64,000 nucleotides of DNA from Rhodospirillaceae bacterium (lineage in GTDB: Bacteria; Pseudomonadota; Alphaproteobacteria; Bin65): NCBI GenBank assembly GCA_028819475.1, contig JAPPLJ010000008.1:1-64000 (forward strand). The letters run 5' to 3'. Made by a program: the position numbers and the translations under genes. The stretch's first letter is position 1. Every line of letters begins with the position of its first letter. The notes under the pieces were generated by a model. That model was not told the origin of the DNA and made no database searches. It saw nothing but the letters and a program-made list of their open reading frames with translations. Of the stretch, positions 1 through 12,038 are shown in pieces.

Positions 1-46
<46 letters not shown>

Positions 47-107
47 CGGACCCTGGCGCAGTGCTGGGATCGGACGGCGGCGCAGCGGCAGACGACCCCT
101 CCCCTAA

Positions 108-128
108 CCCCTCCCCCAAGGGGAGGGG
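108..128. repeat. C/G-rich palindrome downstream of cobH
   Basis: Nine-base arms (CCCCTCCCC and GGGGAGGGG) are separated by a 3-base loop, preceded by another CCCCTCCCCTAA stretch. Short C-rich/G-rich palindromes of this style occur as dispersed intergenic repeats in many high-GC bacteria. This copy lies about 50 bp beyond the cobH stop codon and could act as a 3' stem-loop. There is no U-run, so it is not a canonical intrinsic terminator. Confidence 0.45.
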
Positions 129-179
129 GATTCGAGCGGCGCCCTGTTGCAGTAGCTTCCAAGGGACTTTCCCTACGGA

Positions 180-812
180 TCATTCGCGGTCGCTCGCCAG
201 CGCATTGACCGCTGCGGTCGCCATGGCGCTGCCGCCGCGCCGGCCGCGCACGATGAGATGGGGCAGGTCCGTCCGGGCCGCCAGCGCTTCCTTGGACTCG
301 GCCGCGCCGACGAAGCCGACCGGCACGCCGATCACCGCCGCCGGCGCCGGCGCACCTTCGTCCAGCAATTCGAGCAGGCGGAACAGCGCCGTCGGCGCGT
401 TGCCGATGGCGACGACGGCGCCGGCCAGCCGCTCGCGCCACAGGTCGACCGCCGCTGCCGACCTGGTCGTTTCCATGCGCTTGGCGAGTTCCCGGACAAC
501 CGGCTCGTCGAGCGTGCAGACGACCTCGTTCCCGGCCGGCAGGCGCGGCCACGTGATGCCGCTGGCAATCATGTTGGCGTCGCACAGGATCGGCGCGCCG
601 GCGCGCAGGGCCGCGCGCGCGGCTTCTGCAAAACCCGGCGAGAATCCAAGGTCGCCCGCCAGATCGACCATGCCGCAGGCGTGGATCATGCGTACTGCCA
701 CCCGCGCCTCTATCCCGGACAGGCCGGAAAGGTCGGCTTCCGCCCGGATCGTCGCAAAAGACTGTTGGTAAATCGCTTCGCCGTCGCGACTGTAGTCGTA
801 GTACCGCGCCAC
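180..812 (-). CDS. cobH: Precorrin-8X methylmutase CobH
   Basis: A 210-residue protein that moves the C-11 methyl group of precorrin-8X to C-12, giving hydrogenobyrinic acid in the aerobic cobalamin pathway. It is cytosolic. The segment R-M-I-H-A-C-G-M places a His at residue 44, matching the catalytic His43 of the family. The C-terminal half carries the expected [10 protein letters not shown] motif. The start is taken as GTG at 810-812, which gives the usual family length of about 210; the open frame continues upstream only as antisense to cobG. It is the last gene visible in the minus-strand cob operon, 11 bp after cobG, and the operon probably continued past the window edge. Confidence 0.93.
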   Translation of the reverse strand: MARYYDYSRDGEAIYQQSFATIRAEADLSGLSGIEARVAVRMIHACGMVDLAGDLGFSPGFAEAARAALRAGAPILCDANMIASGITWPRLPAGNEVVCTLDEPVVRELAKRMETTRSAAAVDLWRERLAGAVVAIGNAPTALFRLLELLDEGAPAPAAVIGVPVGFVGAAESKEALAARTDLPHLIVRGRRGGSAMATAAVNALASDRE

Positions 813-823
813 GTTGCCCGTCC

Positions 824-2154
824 CTATTCCGCCGCGGTCCCGACGGTTTCCGGGACCGGGATTTTGCAGACCGCCGAAAGCGGGGTCGCCAGGGCCTCCG
901 CCGCGGCTTCCCGCGCCAGATTCGTGAGGTCCGGCGCATCGCCCGCCCGTCCGTTCCGGACAAGATCGTAACCGCCCGGCATCGCGACCAGCGCCGCACC
1001 GGCCGGCGCCGGATGGGCGCAGCCTTTCGCGCAGCCCGAGACATGGAGCAACCCCGTTCCCGGCAGCCCGGCAGAGGCCAGGAAGGCTGCGTCGGCGCGG
1101 GTGTCCGCATATCCGCTCGCACAACGCGGCCGGCCGGCGCAGGCGACGATCCTGCGGCGCGGATCGTCGGGTTCCGCGACGAGCCCGATATCCGCGGCCG
1201 TATTTCGGAGGTCGAAGGCGTCCGCCGGCGAAACGCCCCACAGGACAAAGGATTTCCAGGGCGTTACCCGGATTGTGCCATCGGCATAGCGCCGCGACAG
1301 GCCTGCCAGCGCAACGAGCCCGTCGGCTTCCATGCTGCCGAACGGCGCGGCAATCGCGAAATACCCCCATGCCGCGTCCCGCACCGGAGCGAAGCCGGCC
1401 GGCGGAGGTTCCGCCGCTCGCGGCGGTCCGGATTCCACCAGCCGAACCCCGTTCAGGCCCGCCGCCTCGAAAACGGCATCGACGCCGCAGGCGGCAACCA
1501 TCGATTTCATGCGCCGGGCCGAGGATGTGGCCGCCGCGTCTTGCGCCCCTTTTCTCCATGCCAGAAATGCCATCAGCAGCCGGCGGACCGCGTTTTCCAC
1601 CGCATCTTCCGGCAGGCGGAGCGCACGGTCGCCGCCGGCCAGCTCGACCGTCAGGCGATCACCGTCGGCCCGGATCGCGATATCCGCCGTGCGGCCGGCG
1701 AGCGGCAGGGCGACCCCGGCGTCGACCAGCAGGCCGAACTTGTCCGGCAGCGCATGGAGGGCCTGATCGTTTTCCAGAACAGCGCTCAACCGGTGCGCCA
1801 GAGCATGCGAATCGAAGCGCACAGCGGGATCGTCTGGCCCCAGCGGATCGGCGAGGACGTTGCGCACCGCCTCCGCCTCCGGCGTCGCGGCGGCAAGCCC
1901 GATCCCGGCCATCGCCGCAGCGAAACCGCCGACCGTACCGTCCGTCAGGCCGCGGACTTGCAGATGGCCCCGGTTGGTCGGCTCGATCATGCCGTTGCCG
2001 TAGCGCCGGGCCGCCTGCGCGACAGCCTCCGCCTGCCCGGCCGTCAGCGTCGCCGCGCGCGGCTTGATGCGCACCAGCAGACCGTCGCCCGACTCCATGG
2101 GCGTCAACAGGGACGGGCACCAGCCTTTGGTTACCTTTTCGATTGACGGGCCGG

Positions 2155-2158
<4 letters not shown>
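824..2158 (-). CDS. cobG: Precorrin-3B synthase CobG
   Basis: A 444-residue member of the nitrite/sulfite reductase ferredoxin-like family. CobG is the oxygen-dependent monooxygenase that converts precorrin-3A to precorrin-3B, so its presence marks the aerobic cobalamin route. Two ferredoxin-like half-domains are visible. The 4Fe-4S/siroheme-type cysteine pattern lies near the C-terminus as C-A-G-R-P-R-C followed by H-V-S-G-C-A-K-G-C. The ATG at 2156-2158 overlaps the cobN stop codon in an ATGA junction, which implies translational coupling. cobH follows 11 bp downstream. Confidence 0.9.
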
Positions 2159-5526
<3,368 letters not shown>

Positions 5527-5529
5527 GGG

Positions 5530-6567
5530 TCAGGCAGCAAGCGCCGCGGTAATGGCCGGGCGGTCCATGCCGGTCTGCCCGATGACGACCAGACGGGTCT
5601 CACGGCTTTCTTCGACAGCCCAGGGACGGTCGTAGTGATGGTTGATCCGTTGCCCGACTCCCTGAACGGCAAGGCGCATCGGCTTGCCGGCGACCGCGAC
5701 GAACCCCTTGATCCGGAGGATGTCGTGCGCGGCCGCAATGCGCGACAGGCGGTCGGCGAACGACTCCGGCGACGCGATTTCCCCGAGCGCCACGTCAAAG
5801 GATTCGAAGTCGTCGTGCTCGTGGTCGTCCTCGCCGTCATGGTGCGACGGCCGGGCGGCCAGATCGTCCTCCGCCGCTGCGTCGAGGCCGAGCAGGATCG
5901 CCGGATCGACCGCGCCTTCCTGCGTTGCAATCATCCTGAGCGAGCGGCCGGCCGACTCGGCGATCGACTCGCGCAACTCCGGCAGCGTCTCCGCCTCCAG
6001 CAGGTCCGTCTTGTTGAGGACGACGATATCCGCCGCCATGAGCTGGTCTTCGTAGAGTTCCTGGAGCGGGTTGTCGTGTTCGATGGAGGGGTCTTCCCGG
6101 CGCATCGCCTCGACGGCCTCCAGATCGTCGGCGAAGCGGCCTTCGGCGACCGCCGGACCGTCGATCACGGCGACCACGCCGTCCACCGTCATGCGGGATC
6201 GGATGTCCGGCCAGTCGAACGCCTTTATCAGCGGCTTGGGCAGCGCCAGGCCGGAGGTTTCGATCACGATATGGTCGGGCGGTTCGTCCCGGTCGATCAG
6301 CGCCTGCATGGTCGGCAGGAAATCGTCGGCCACGGTGCAGCACAGGCAGCCGTTGGCCAGCTCGACGATATTCTCCTCCGGGCAGTCCTCGATCCCGCAG
6401 CTCTTCAGCGTCTCGCCGTCGACGCCCTCCGCGCCGAACTCGTTGACGATGACGGCGAGCCGCCGGCCGTTCGCGTTGCCGAGCAGATGGCGCACCATCG
6501 TGGTCTTCCCGGCGCCGAGAAAGCCGGTGATGATGGTGGCGGGAATTTTGGCGGCGGAATAGCTCAT
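5530..6567 (-). CDS. cobW: CobW, COG0523 GTPase of cobalamin synthesis
   Basis: A 345-residue G3E-family metal-handling GTPase, thought to deliver cobalt to CobN. Visible motifs: Walker A G-F-L-G-A-G-K-T-T near residue 15, the metal-binding C-x-C-C motif (N-G-C-L-C-C-T), and the N-K-T-D guanine-specificity motif. A His/Asp/Glu-rich loop (H-H-D-G-E-D-D-H-E-H) follows and probably binds metal. The C-terminal CobW domain is present. The ATG at 6565-6567 overlaps the stop codon of the DUF1636 gene by four bases. Its place immediately before cobN supports the cobalt-delivery role over other COG0523 functions. Confidence 0.93.
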   Translation of the reverse strand: MSYSAAKIPATIITGFLGAGKTTMVRHLLGNANGRRLAVIVNEFGAEGVDGETLKSCGIEDCPEENIVELANGCLCCTVADDFLPTMQALIDRDEPPDHIVIETSGLALPKPLIKAFDWPDIRSRMTVDGVVAVIDGPAVAEGRFADDLEAVEAMRREDPSIEHDNPLQELYEDQLMAADIVVLNKTDLLEAETLPELRESIAESAGRSLRMIATQEGAVDPAILLGLDAAAEDDLAARPSHHDGEDDHEHDDFESFDVALGEIASPESFADRLSRIAAAHDILRIKGFVAVAGKPMRLAVQGVGQRINHHYDRPWAVEESRETRLVVIGQTGMDRPAITAALAA

Positions 6568-6974
6568 GCATTCTCTCGCGGTTCGGGGAGATCGTCGGGA
6601 TGGGCCGGCACGCGGGCGACGATGACGTCGCGCAGGGAAGGCGCGCGCTTCGACGGCATGACCACGCCGGTCTTCGATGCGGCGTAGACCAGCGCGTAGT
6701 CGATCACGTCGTCCGCCAGCTCGGCCGAGAGGTAGCCGGCGAGATAGGCCCATTTGCCCGGCGCCGAGACCGCCAGGCTGCAGCCGTGCTCGCAGTTGGC
6801 CATGCAGGTGACCGGATTGACCCGGACCGAGTCCGCCAGATGCCGCACGTGCAATCGGTCCACGACCGCCGCGTGCAGCCGGGCGCCCGCGGTGTCCTCG
6901 CCCGGCGCGGCGGGTTCCTCCCCCGCCGGCTTGCAAGTCAGGCAGATATGCAGAACCGGGCGCCGGTCGGTCAT
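6564..6974 (-). CDS. DUF1636 ferredoxin-like protein of the cob operon
   Basis: A 136-residue protein of the DUF1636 family, which is recurrently encoded beside cobW/cobN. It has a thioredoxin-like 2Fe-2S ferredoxin appearance. The cysteine pattern I-C-L-T-C-K near the N-terminus, with V-T-C-M-A-N-C-E-H-G-C in the middle, would fit a metal or Fe-S site. The ATG at 6972-6974 is preferred to an upstream in-frame ATG because it begins next to the conserved T-D-R-R-P-V-L-H-I-C-L-T-C segment. It is the first gene of the minus-strand cob operon. Electron transfer to CobG or cobalt handling are both plausible; neither is shown here. Confidence 0.8.
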   Translation of the reverse strand: MTDRRPVLHICLTCKPAGEEPAAPGEDTAGARLHAAVVDRLHVRHLADSVRVNPVTCMANCEHGCSLAVSAPGKWAYLAGYLSAELADDVIDYALVYAASKTGVVMPSKRAPSLRDVIVARVPAHPDDLPEPRENA

Positions 6975-7052
6975 CCTTATGTGCCCCTGTTGCACCCTGT
7001 CCGGCCCGGCTGCATCCAATTTGCGCCTAGGCTAAAGGCATCGTCGCCGCTA

Positions 7053-7080
7053 CTTATGCGTGCGCCCGAAGGGGTGTCAA
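7053..7080 (-). promoter_or_regulatory. Candidate promoter of the DUF1636-cobW-cobN-cobG-cobH operon
   Basis: On the minus strand a perfect TTGACA (7080-7075) is followed after 16 bp by CATAAG (7058-7053), which matches four of six -10 bases. Predicted transcription would start near 7046, leaving a leader of only about 70 nt before the DUF1636 ATG. That is too short for a full cobalamin riboswitch, and no B12 box is visible. Confidence 0.45.
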
Positions 7081-7147
7081 GCGAATGGCCGGGCCGGTTC
7101 CGGGCGGCGAATTCGGGAACCGCCGGACCGCACGATCCGGGAGCGCC

Positions 7148-7669
7148 ATGACTCTCGATAACCTCACTCTCGTCCTCGGAGGCGCACGCTCGGGCAAGAG
7201 CCGCCACGGCGAGGCGCTGGTCGAGGCCGCGCCGCCGCCCTGGTACTACATCGCGACCGCCGAAGCCCTGGACGACGAAATGCGCCGGCGCATCGACAAA
7301 CACCGGAAACGGCGCGGCGCCGATTGGCGGACGGTCGAGGCGCCGCTCGACCTCGCCGCCGCCCTGGACGCCGCCCCGGACGGCGCGCCCGTATTGGTCG
7401 ATTGCCTGACGCTGTGGCTCAGCAACCTGATGCTCGAGGACCGCCCGGTCGGCCCGGCGGCAGACGGATTGATCGAGGCGCTGGAGCGCCGGAATGGCAG
7501 GACCGTACTGGTTTCGAACGAAGTCGGCCTGGGAATCGTCCCGGAAAACCGGCTCGCCCGGGACTTCCGCGATGCCGCCGGCAACCTGCACCGCAGGGTT
7601 GCTGCAATCGCGCAACATGTGCACTTCATGGTGGCCGGGATTCCCATGATCGTCAAAGGACCGCAATGA
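7148..7669 (+). CDS. cobU: Adenosylcobinamide kinase / guanylyltransferase CobU (CobP)
   Basis: A 173-residue bifunctional enzyme that phosphorylates adenosylcobinamide and then transfers GMP to it during nucleotide-loop assembly. Walker A G-G-A-R-S-G-K-S lies near residue 11. The segment R-I-D-K-H-R-K-R-R contains the His that carries the GMP in the family. The ATG at 7148 gives the usual length; an upstream in-frame ATG adds a sequence without family similarity. It overlaps cobO by four bases (ATGA). It is the first gene of the plus-strand cobU-cobO-cobQ operon, divergent from the DUF1636-cobW operon. CobP is the name in the Pseudomonas scheme. Confidence 0.92.
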   Translation: MTLDNLTLVLGGARSGKSRHGEALVEAAPPPWYYIATAEALDDEMRRRIDKHRKRRGADWRTVEAPLDLAAALDAAPDGAPVLVDCLTLWLSNLMLEDRPVGPAADGLIEALERRNGRTVLVSNEVGLGIVPENRLARDFRDAAGNLHRRVAAIAQHVHFMVAGIPMIVKGPQ

Positions 7670-8280
7670 GCGACGACACCGAACAGAATGCCCGCCACAA
7701 GGCGAAGATGGCCCACCGCAAGGCGGTGCAGGATGCCGAGGTCGCCTCGAAGCAGATCGAGAAGGGCCTGCTCATGGTCCATACCGGCACCGGCAAGGGC
7801 AAGTCGACCGCCGCCTTCGGCCTGGCCCTGCGCATGATCGGCCGGGGCCGCAGGGTCGGCGTCGTCCAGTTCATCAAGGGTGCTTGGTCGACCGGCGAGA
7901 AGATCGCGCTCGAGGCGATGGCGCCGGACATGGTCGAGTGGCACGCGCTGGGCGAGGGCTTCACCTGGGAGACCCAGGACAAGGCGCGCGACATCGCGGC
8001 GTGCCGGAAGGCCTGGGAGACCGCGCGCGCCATGATGGCGAACCCGGACTTCGGCTTGGTGATCCTGGACGAACTGAATATCGCCCTGCGCTACGATTAC
8101 CTGCCGCTCGACGAGGTGCTGGCGGGGCTGGCCGCGCGGCCCGAGACGCTGCACGTCGCGGTGACCGGCCGCAACGCCAAGGCGCCGCTGGTCGAGGCCG
8201 CCGATCTCGTCACCGAGATGACTCTCGTGAAGCATCATTTCAAAGCCGGCGTGAAGACCCAGGAGGGGATCGAATACTGA
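7666..8280 (+). CDS. cobO: Cob(I)yrinic acid a,c-diamide adenosyltransferase CobO
   Basis: A 204-residue ATP:corrinoid adenosyltransferase of the CobA/CobO family that adds the upper 5'-deoxyadenosyl ligand to cob(I)yrinic acid a,c-diamide. The P-loop H-T-G-T-G-K-G-K-S-T is at about residues 38-47. Family motifs V-V-Q-F-I-K-G and L-D-E-L-N follow. The N-terminal helix (H-K-A-K-M-A-H-R-K) is typical for the group. Its start overlaps the cobU stop codon, and cobQ begins about 30 bp later, so the three genes form one transcription unit. Confidence 0.94.
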   Translation: MSDDTEQNARHKAKMAHRKAVQDAEVASKQIEKGLLMVHTGTGKGKSTAAFGLALRMIGRGRRVGVVQFIKGAWSTGEKIALEAMAPDMVEWHALGEGFTWETQDKARDIAACRKAWETARAMMANPDFGLVILDELNIALRYDYLPLDEVLAGLAARPETLHVAVTGRNAKAPLVEAADLVTEMTLVKHHFKAGVKTQEGIEY

Positions 8281-8304
8281 TGCCCCCCAAGGGCGTTTAA
8301 GGCA

Positions 8305-8349
8305 GAGCGGTCATGGGCGGAGCGGTCATGGGCCGGGCGGTCATGCTGC
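8305..8349 (+). repeat. Three 15-bp tandem units over the cobQ start
   Basis: Units at 8305-8319, 8320-8334 and 8335-8349 share the core GCGGTCATG, so three in-frame ATG codons occur at 8313, 8328 and 8343. The first two units differ at one base; the third has drifted at its end. Because the unit is a multiple of three, copy changes would alter the CobQ N-terminus without a frameshift. Confidence 0.75.
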
Positions 8350-9827
8350 AGGGCACCGGGTCGAATGTCGGCAAATCGGTCCTCGCCGCCGGCCTGCTGC
8401 GCGCCCTGTCGAACCGCGGTCATACGGTCAGCCCCTTCAAGCCCCAGAACATGTCGAACAACGCCGCGGTCACGGCCGACGGCGGCGAGATCGGCCGGGC
8501 CCAGGCGCTCCAGGCGCGGGCGGCGCGCGTCGCCCCGAGCGTTCACATGAATCCGGTCCTGCTCAAGCCGAGTTCGGAGACCGGCGCGCAAATCGTGGTG
8601 CAGGGCAAGGTGACGGGCGACGCCCGCGCCCGGGAGTTCCAGACCATCAAACCCCGGCTGATGCCGCAGGTGATGGAGAGTTTCGGGAAAGTGCGCCGGG
8701 GCGCGGATTTCATCGTCGTCGAAGGCGCGGGCAGCGCATCGGAAACGAACCTGAGGACCGCCGACATCGCCAACATGGGCTTCGCCGCCGCCGCCGACAT
8801 TCCCGTGGTGCTGATCGGCGATATCGACCGCGGCGGCGTGATCGCCTCGCTCGTCGGCACCGGGGCCGTCATCGCACCGTCGGACGCGGCCCTGGTCGCC
8901 GGCTTCATGGTCAACAAGATGCGCGGCGACCCTTCCCTGTTCGACGACGGCATGGCGGAGATTGCCCGGCGCACCGGCTGGCCGGCTCTTGGGCTGGTGC
9001 CCTTCTTCGAACCGGCCCGCTACCTGCCCGCCGAAGATTCCTATGACCTCTCGGCCCAGAACGGAGACGGGAACGACGAGGGGAACGGCGACGGGGACAC
9101 AGGTGGCGCGGCGGGCAAGCCTGTCCGGATTGCCGTGCCACACCTGCCGCGGATCGCCAATTTCGACGATCTGGACCCTTTGAAAGCCGAGCCGGATATC
9201 GACCTGAAGCTGGTTGAGCGCGGCGCACCGCTGCCGCCCGGCCTCGACCTTGTCATCCTGCCCGGCAGCAAGGCGACGATCGCGGACCTGTCGGCCTTAC
9301 GCGACGAAGGCTGGGATATCGACATTCTCGCCCACCGGCGCCGCGGCGGGCGGGTCCTCGGCCTGTGCGGCGGTTTCCAGATGCTCGGGCGGACGATCTC
9401 GGACCCGGACGGTCTGGAAGGTCCGCCCGGATCGGTCGATGGCCTGGGCCTGCTGGAGGTCGATACCGTCCTGACCGCCCCGAAAACGGTCGCCGAAGTC
9501 ACGGGCGAATCTGTCGGGGGCGGCACGCCCTTTTCCGGCTACGAAATTCATATGGGCCGGACCTGCGGGCCGGATGCGGAGCGGCCGGTCCACCGGCTGT
9601 CCGACGGCAGGCCGGACGGCGCGCGTTCGGCCGACGGCCGGGTTGTCGGCACCTATGTGCACGGGCTGTTCGGCAGCGACCGGCACCGTGCCGAATGGCT
9701 GCGCAGCTTCGGCGCGAAGAGCGGTATCGATTCGCACGATGCCCTGGTCGACCGGACCCTCGACGAGCTGGCCCGCCACCTCGAAGCGCATGTCGATCTG
9801 GACCGCCTGATCGCTATAGCGCGATAG
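8313..9827 (+). CDS. cobQ: Cobyric acid synthase CobQ
   Basis: A 504-residue glutamine-dependent amidotransferase that amidates four side chains of adenosylcobyrinic acid a,c-diamide. The N-terminal synthetase domain opens with [12 protein letters not shown] (P-loop-like) and [10 protein letters not shown]. The C-terminal class I glutaminase domain has the nucleophile in [11 protein letters not shown] and the His in Y-V-H-G-L-F. Between the domains is an acidic, low-complexity Asp/Gly/Asn-rich insertion (about residues 249-269). The longest start is given. The ATG at 8328 would match the family better, since relatives usually start a few residues before M-x-Q-G-T. The 3' end overlaps the convergent cbiB by 14 bp. 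Confidence 0.93.
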   Translation: MGGAVMGRAVMLQGTGSNVGKSVLAAGLLRALSNRGHTVSPFKPQNMSNNAAVTADGGEIGRAQALQARAARVAPSVHMNPVLLKPSSETGAQIVVQGKVTGDARAREFQTIKPRLMPQVMESFGKVRRGADFIVVEGAGSASETNLRTADIANMGFAAAADIPVVLIGDIDRGGVIASLVGTGAVIAPSDAALVAGFMVNKMRGDPSLFDDGMAEIARRTGWPALGLVPFFEPARYLPAEDSYDLSAQNGDGNDEGNGDGDTGGAAGKPVRIAVPHLPRIANFDDLDPLKAEPDIDLKLVERGAPLPPGLDLVILPGSKATIADLSALRDEGWDIDILAHRRRGGRVLGLCGGFQMLGRTISDPDGLEGPPGSVDGLGLLEVDTVLTAPKTVAEVTGESVGGGTPFSGYEIHMGRTCGPDAERPVHRLSDGRPDGARSADGRVVGTYVHGLFGSDRHRAEWLRSFGAKSGIDSHDALVDRTLDELARHLEAHVDLDRLIAIAR

Positions 9828-10797
9828 CGAGAAACAGGATGCAAACCGCAGCGGCCTGGAACGTGCAGGCCCGGCGGTAGAGACCGAGCGCCCGGTCAAT
9901 ATCGTTCGGCGTCGCCGCCGCCCGTCCGTCGCCCATCCACGGGTCGTCGACGAAGGATTCGGCATACTGCCGCGGACCGCCGAGGCGCAGGCCGAGCGCC
10001 CCGGCCATGGCGGCTTCCGGCCAGCCGGCGTTGGGCGAATGGTGGCGGCGGGCATCGCGCCGGACCGCCCGGAGCGCGCCGGCCGGCGACGCGCCGGGCA
10101 TCGCCATCGCCGCAAGCACGATCCATCCCGCGCTCAGCCGCGACGCCGGCAGGTTGACCAGATCGTCGAGCCAGGCGGCAAAGCGGCCGAACTGCCCGTA
10201 GCGTTCGTTCCTGTGGCCGATCATGCTGTCCGCCGTGTTGATCGCCTTGTAGGCCGCCGCGCCGGGCAACCCGAACAGGGCGCACCAGATCGCCGGCGCC
10301 GTCACGCCGTCGGAAAAATTCTCGGCGAGGCTTTCGATGGCCGCGCGGGCGACGCCGGCCTCGTCCAGGGCCGCCGGATCGCGGCCGACGATGCGCGCAA
10401 CCTGCTTTCTCCCTTCCGGCACCCCCCCGAATGCAAGTCCTTCCCGAACCGCCGCCACATGGTCGTAGAGGCTACGCTGCGCGAAAAGGGACGACGCGAG
10501 AACGGCCAGGCAGAGCACGGCGGCGAGCCACGGCAGAAGCCCGACGGCCATACCCTGCAGTATGGCGGCAGCGCCGGCCGAGACGATCAGCATTGCCGCA
10601 ACGCACCACACACCGTTGAGGCGCCGCTGCGGATCGGGCAAGGTCGGCCGGTTCCAGCGGCGCTCGATCCGCTCGACGAGCGCGCCGATCCACATAACGG
10701 GATGGCCCAGCAGGCGGGTCAGGCTCTTCGGATAGCCGAACGCCGCCTCGACCAGGAGGGCGGCGGCCAGGAGAAGCAGATTGGTCTCGAACCACAT
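9814..10797 (-). CDS. cbiB: Adenosylcobinamide-phosphate synthase CbiB (CobD)
   Basis: A 327-residue integral membrane protein that attaches the aminopropanol arm (or its phosphate) to adenosylcobyric acid. Several hydrophobic segments are visible: near the N-terminus ([10 protein letters not shown]), around residues 65-110, and in the C-terminal third. Family motifs include the N-terminal E-A-A-F-G-Y-P, then [22 protein letters not shown] and H-S-P-N-A-G-W-P-E. The ATG at 10795-10797 is chosen; a GTG 12 bp upstream is possible. It diverges from cobC with a 60-bp gap and overlaps the 3' end of cobQ. Called CobD in the Pseudomonas scheme. Confidence 0.92.
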   Translation of the reverse strand: MWFETNLLLLAAALLVEAAFGYPKSLTRLLGHPVMWIGALVERIERRWNRPTLPDPQRRLNGVWCVAAMLIVSAGAAAILQGMAVGLLPWLAAVLCLAVLASSLFAQRSLYDHVAAVREGLAFGGVPEGRKQVARIVGRDPAALDEAGVARAAIESLAENFSDGVTAPAIWCALFGLPGAAAYKAINTADSMIGHRNERYGQFGRFAAWLDDLVNLPASRLSAGWIVLAAMAMPGASPAGALRAVRRDARRHHSPNAGWPEAAMAGALGLRLGGPRQYAESFVDDPWMGDGRAAATPNDIDRALGLYRRACTFQAAAVCILFLAIAL

Positions 10798-10857
10798 TTC
10801 GGCCGTCACGATCCCCGCCGCAGCCGGACGGGCCCCGAACGGGCTGGAGTCCGCCGC

Positions 10858-11862
10858 ATGATTCGCCACGGCGGCGATCTCTCCCGTCTGCGCCGGCGGT
10901 TTCCGGACGCGCCGGAACCGCTGATCGACCTGTCGACCGGCATCAACCCCTTTTCCTATCCCGTGCCGGCAATCCCCGACACAGCCTATACGCGCCTGCC
11001 GGAGCAGGCACAAATCCGACAGCTCAAGGAAGCGGCAGCGGGCGCCTACGGCACACGCGATCCGGAGTTGGTCGCCGTCGCCGCGGGAACCCAGCTCCTT
11101 ATCTCGACCCTGCCGCGCATTCTCCCGGCGGCACAGGTCTCCGTCCTCGCGCCGACCTATGGCGAACATGCCGCCGTCTGGTCGGCCGCCGGCGCCGCGG
11201 TCATCGAAGGCGGGGAACCGGACGTGCTGCATTCCGGCAGCGTCGCCGTCCTGTGCAATCCGAACAATCCCGACGGGCGAAGGCTGGATGCAGCGGCGAT
11301 CGAAACCCTGCAATCGCAAAGGGCGCGGCGCGGCGGCCGGCTGATCGTCGACGAGGCCTTCGCCGAATTCGGCGACGCACATCTGAGCGTTGCGCCCGCC
11401 GTTCCGCTGCCGGGCCTGATCGTTCTGCGCTCGTTCGGCAAGGCCTACGGGCTGGCCGGCGTGCGCCTCGGCTTCCTGATCGCGGAGCGCGGCATCGTCG
11501 AGCGGGTGGAACAGGCGCTCGGGCCGTGGCCGGTTTCCGGCGTCGCGATACACATCGCCTGCATGGCGCTCAACGACGCGGCGTGGCGGCAGGAAACGGC
11601 CGGGCGGCTGACGACGGCCGGCGCCAGGCTGGCTTCGCTGCTGGCCGGATACGGCCTCGAATCGGTCGGGTACACGTCGCTCTTCCGCCTGGTGCGGCAC
11701 GAGAAAGCGCCGGCCGTGGCCGACGCGCTGGGACGCGCCGGAATCCTGGTCCGCGACTTTCCGGACCGGCCCGACTGGCTGCGCTTCGGCCTGCCGCCCG
11801 ACGAGGCCGCCTGGACCCGGCTCGACAGCGCCCTGGCGGCAGTGCCCGACGAATCGCAATAG
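10858..11862 (+). CDS. cobC: L-threonine-O-3-phosphate decarboxylase CobC
   Basis: A 334-residue class I/II PLP-dependent enzyme that makes (R)-1-amino-2-propanol phosphate for the cobalamin nucleotide-loop linker (CobD in the Salmonella scheme, CobC in the Pseudomonas scheme). It starts M-I-R-H-G-G-D-L and has the family D-L-S-T-G-I-N-P-F near residue 24. The N-P-N-N-P-D-G loop is in the middle. The PLP-binding Lys lies in R-S-F-G-K-A-Y-G-L-A-G. It is divergent from cbiB, its pathway partner, and convergent with cobS. The long in-frame extension upstream is antisense to cbiB and was discarded. Confidence 0.92.
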   Translation: MIRHGGDLSRLRRRFPDAPEPLIDLSTGINPFSYPVPAIPDTAYTRLPEQAQIRQLKEAAAGAYGTRDPELVAVAAGTQLLISTLPRILPAAQVSVLAPTYGEHAAVWSAAGAAVIEGGEPDVLHSGSVAVLCNPNNPDGRRLDAAAIETLQSQRARRGGRLIVDEAFAEFGDAHLSVAPAVPLPGLIVLRSFGKAYGLAGVRLGFLIAERGIVERVEQALGPWPVSGVAIHIACMALNDAAWRQETAGRLTTAGARLASLLAGYGLESVGYTSLFRLVRHEKAPAVADALGRAGILVRDFPDRPDWLRFGLPPDEAAWTRLDSALAAVPDESQ

Positions 11863-11895
11863 CCGGCCCGGCGCGCGCATCGTGCGGCCACCATC

Positions 11896-11924
11896 GTAGG
11901 GGAGGGTTTGAAACCCTCCCCTAC
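11896..11924. repeat. Perfect 14-bp-arm palindrome between cobC and cobS
   Basis: Arms GTAGGGGAGGGTTT and AAACCCTCCCCTAC are perfect reverse complements around a single central base. The palindrome sits 34 bp after the cobC stop codon and about 115 bp from the end of the convergent cobS. It could form a strong stem in either transcript, and the placement suits a bidirectional terminator, but no U-run follows. Similar G-rich/C-rich palindromes with a TTT/AAA centre are seen as dispersed repeats in many genomes. Confidence 0.6.
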
Positions 11925-12038
11925 AGCGCCGGGTCAATGGGACGGAAGAGGATGCGAGGCGCGCGGCGGCCGGGCCACGACAAATCGCGATACATCACGA
12001 CATTTCCCGACACGTCCGCGCGTCGTGACCTTCCTGCC

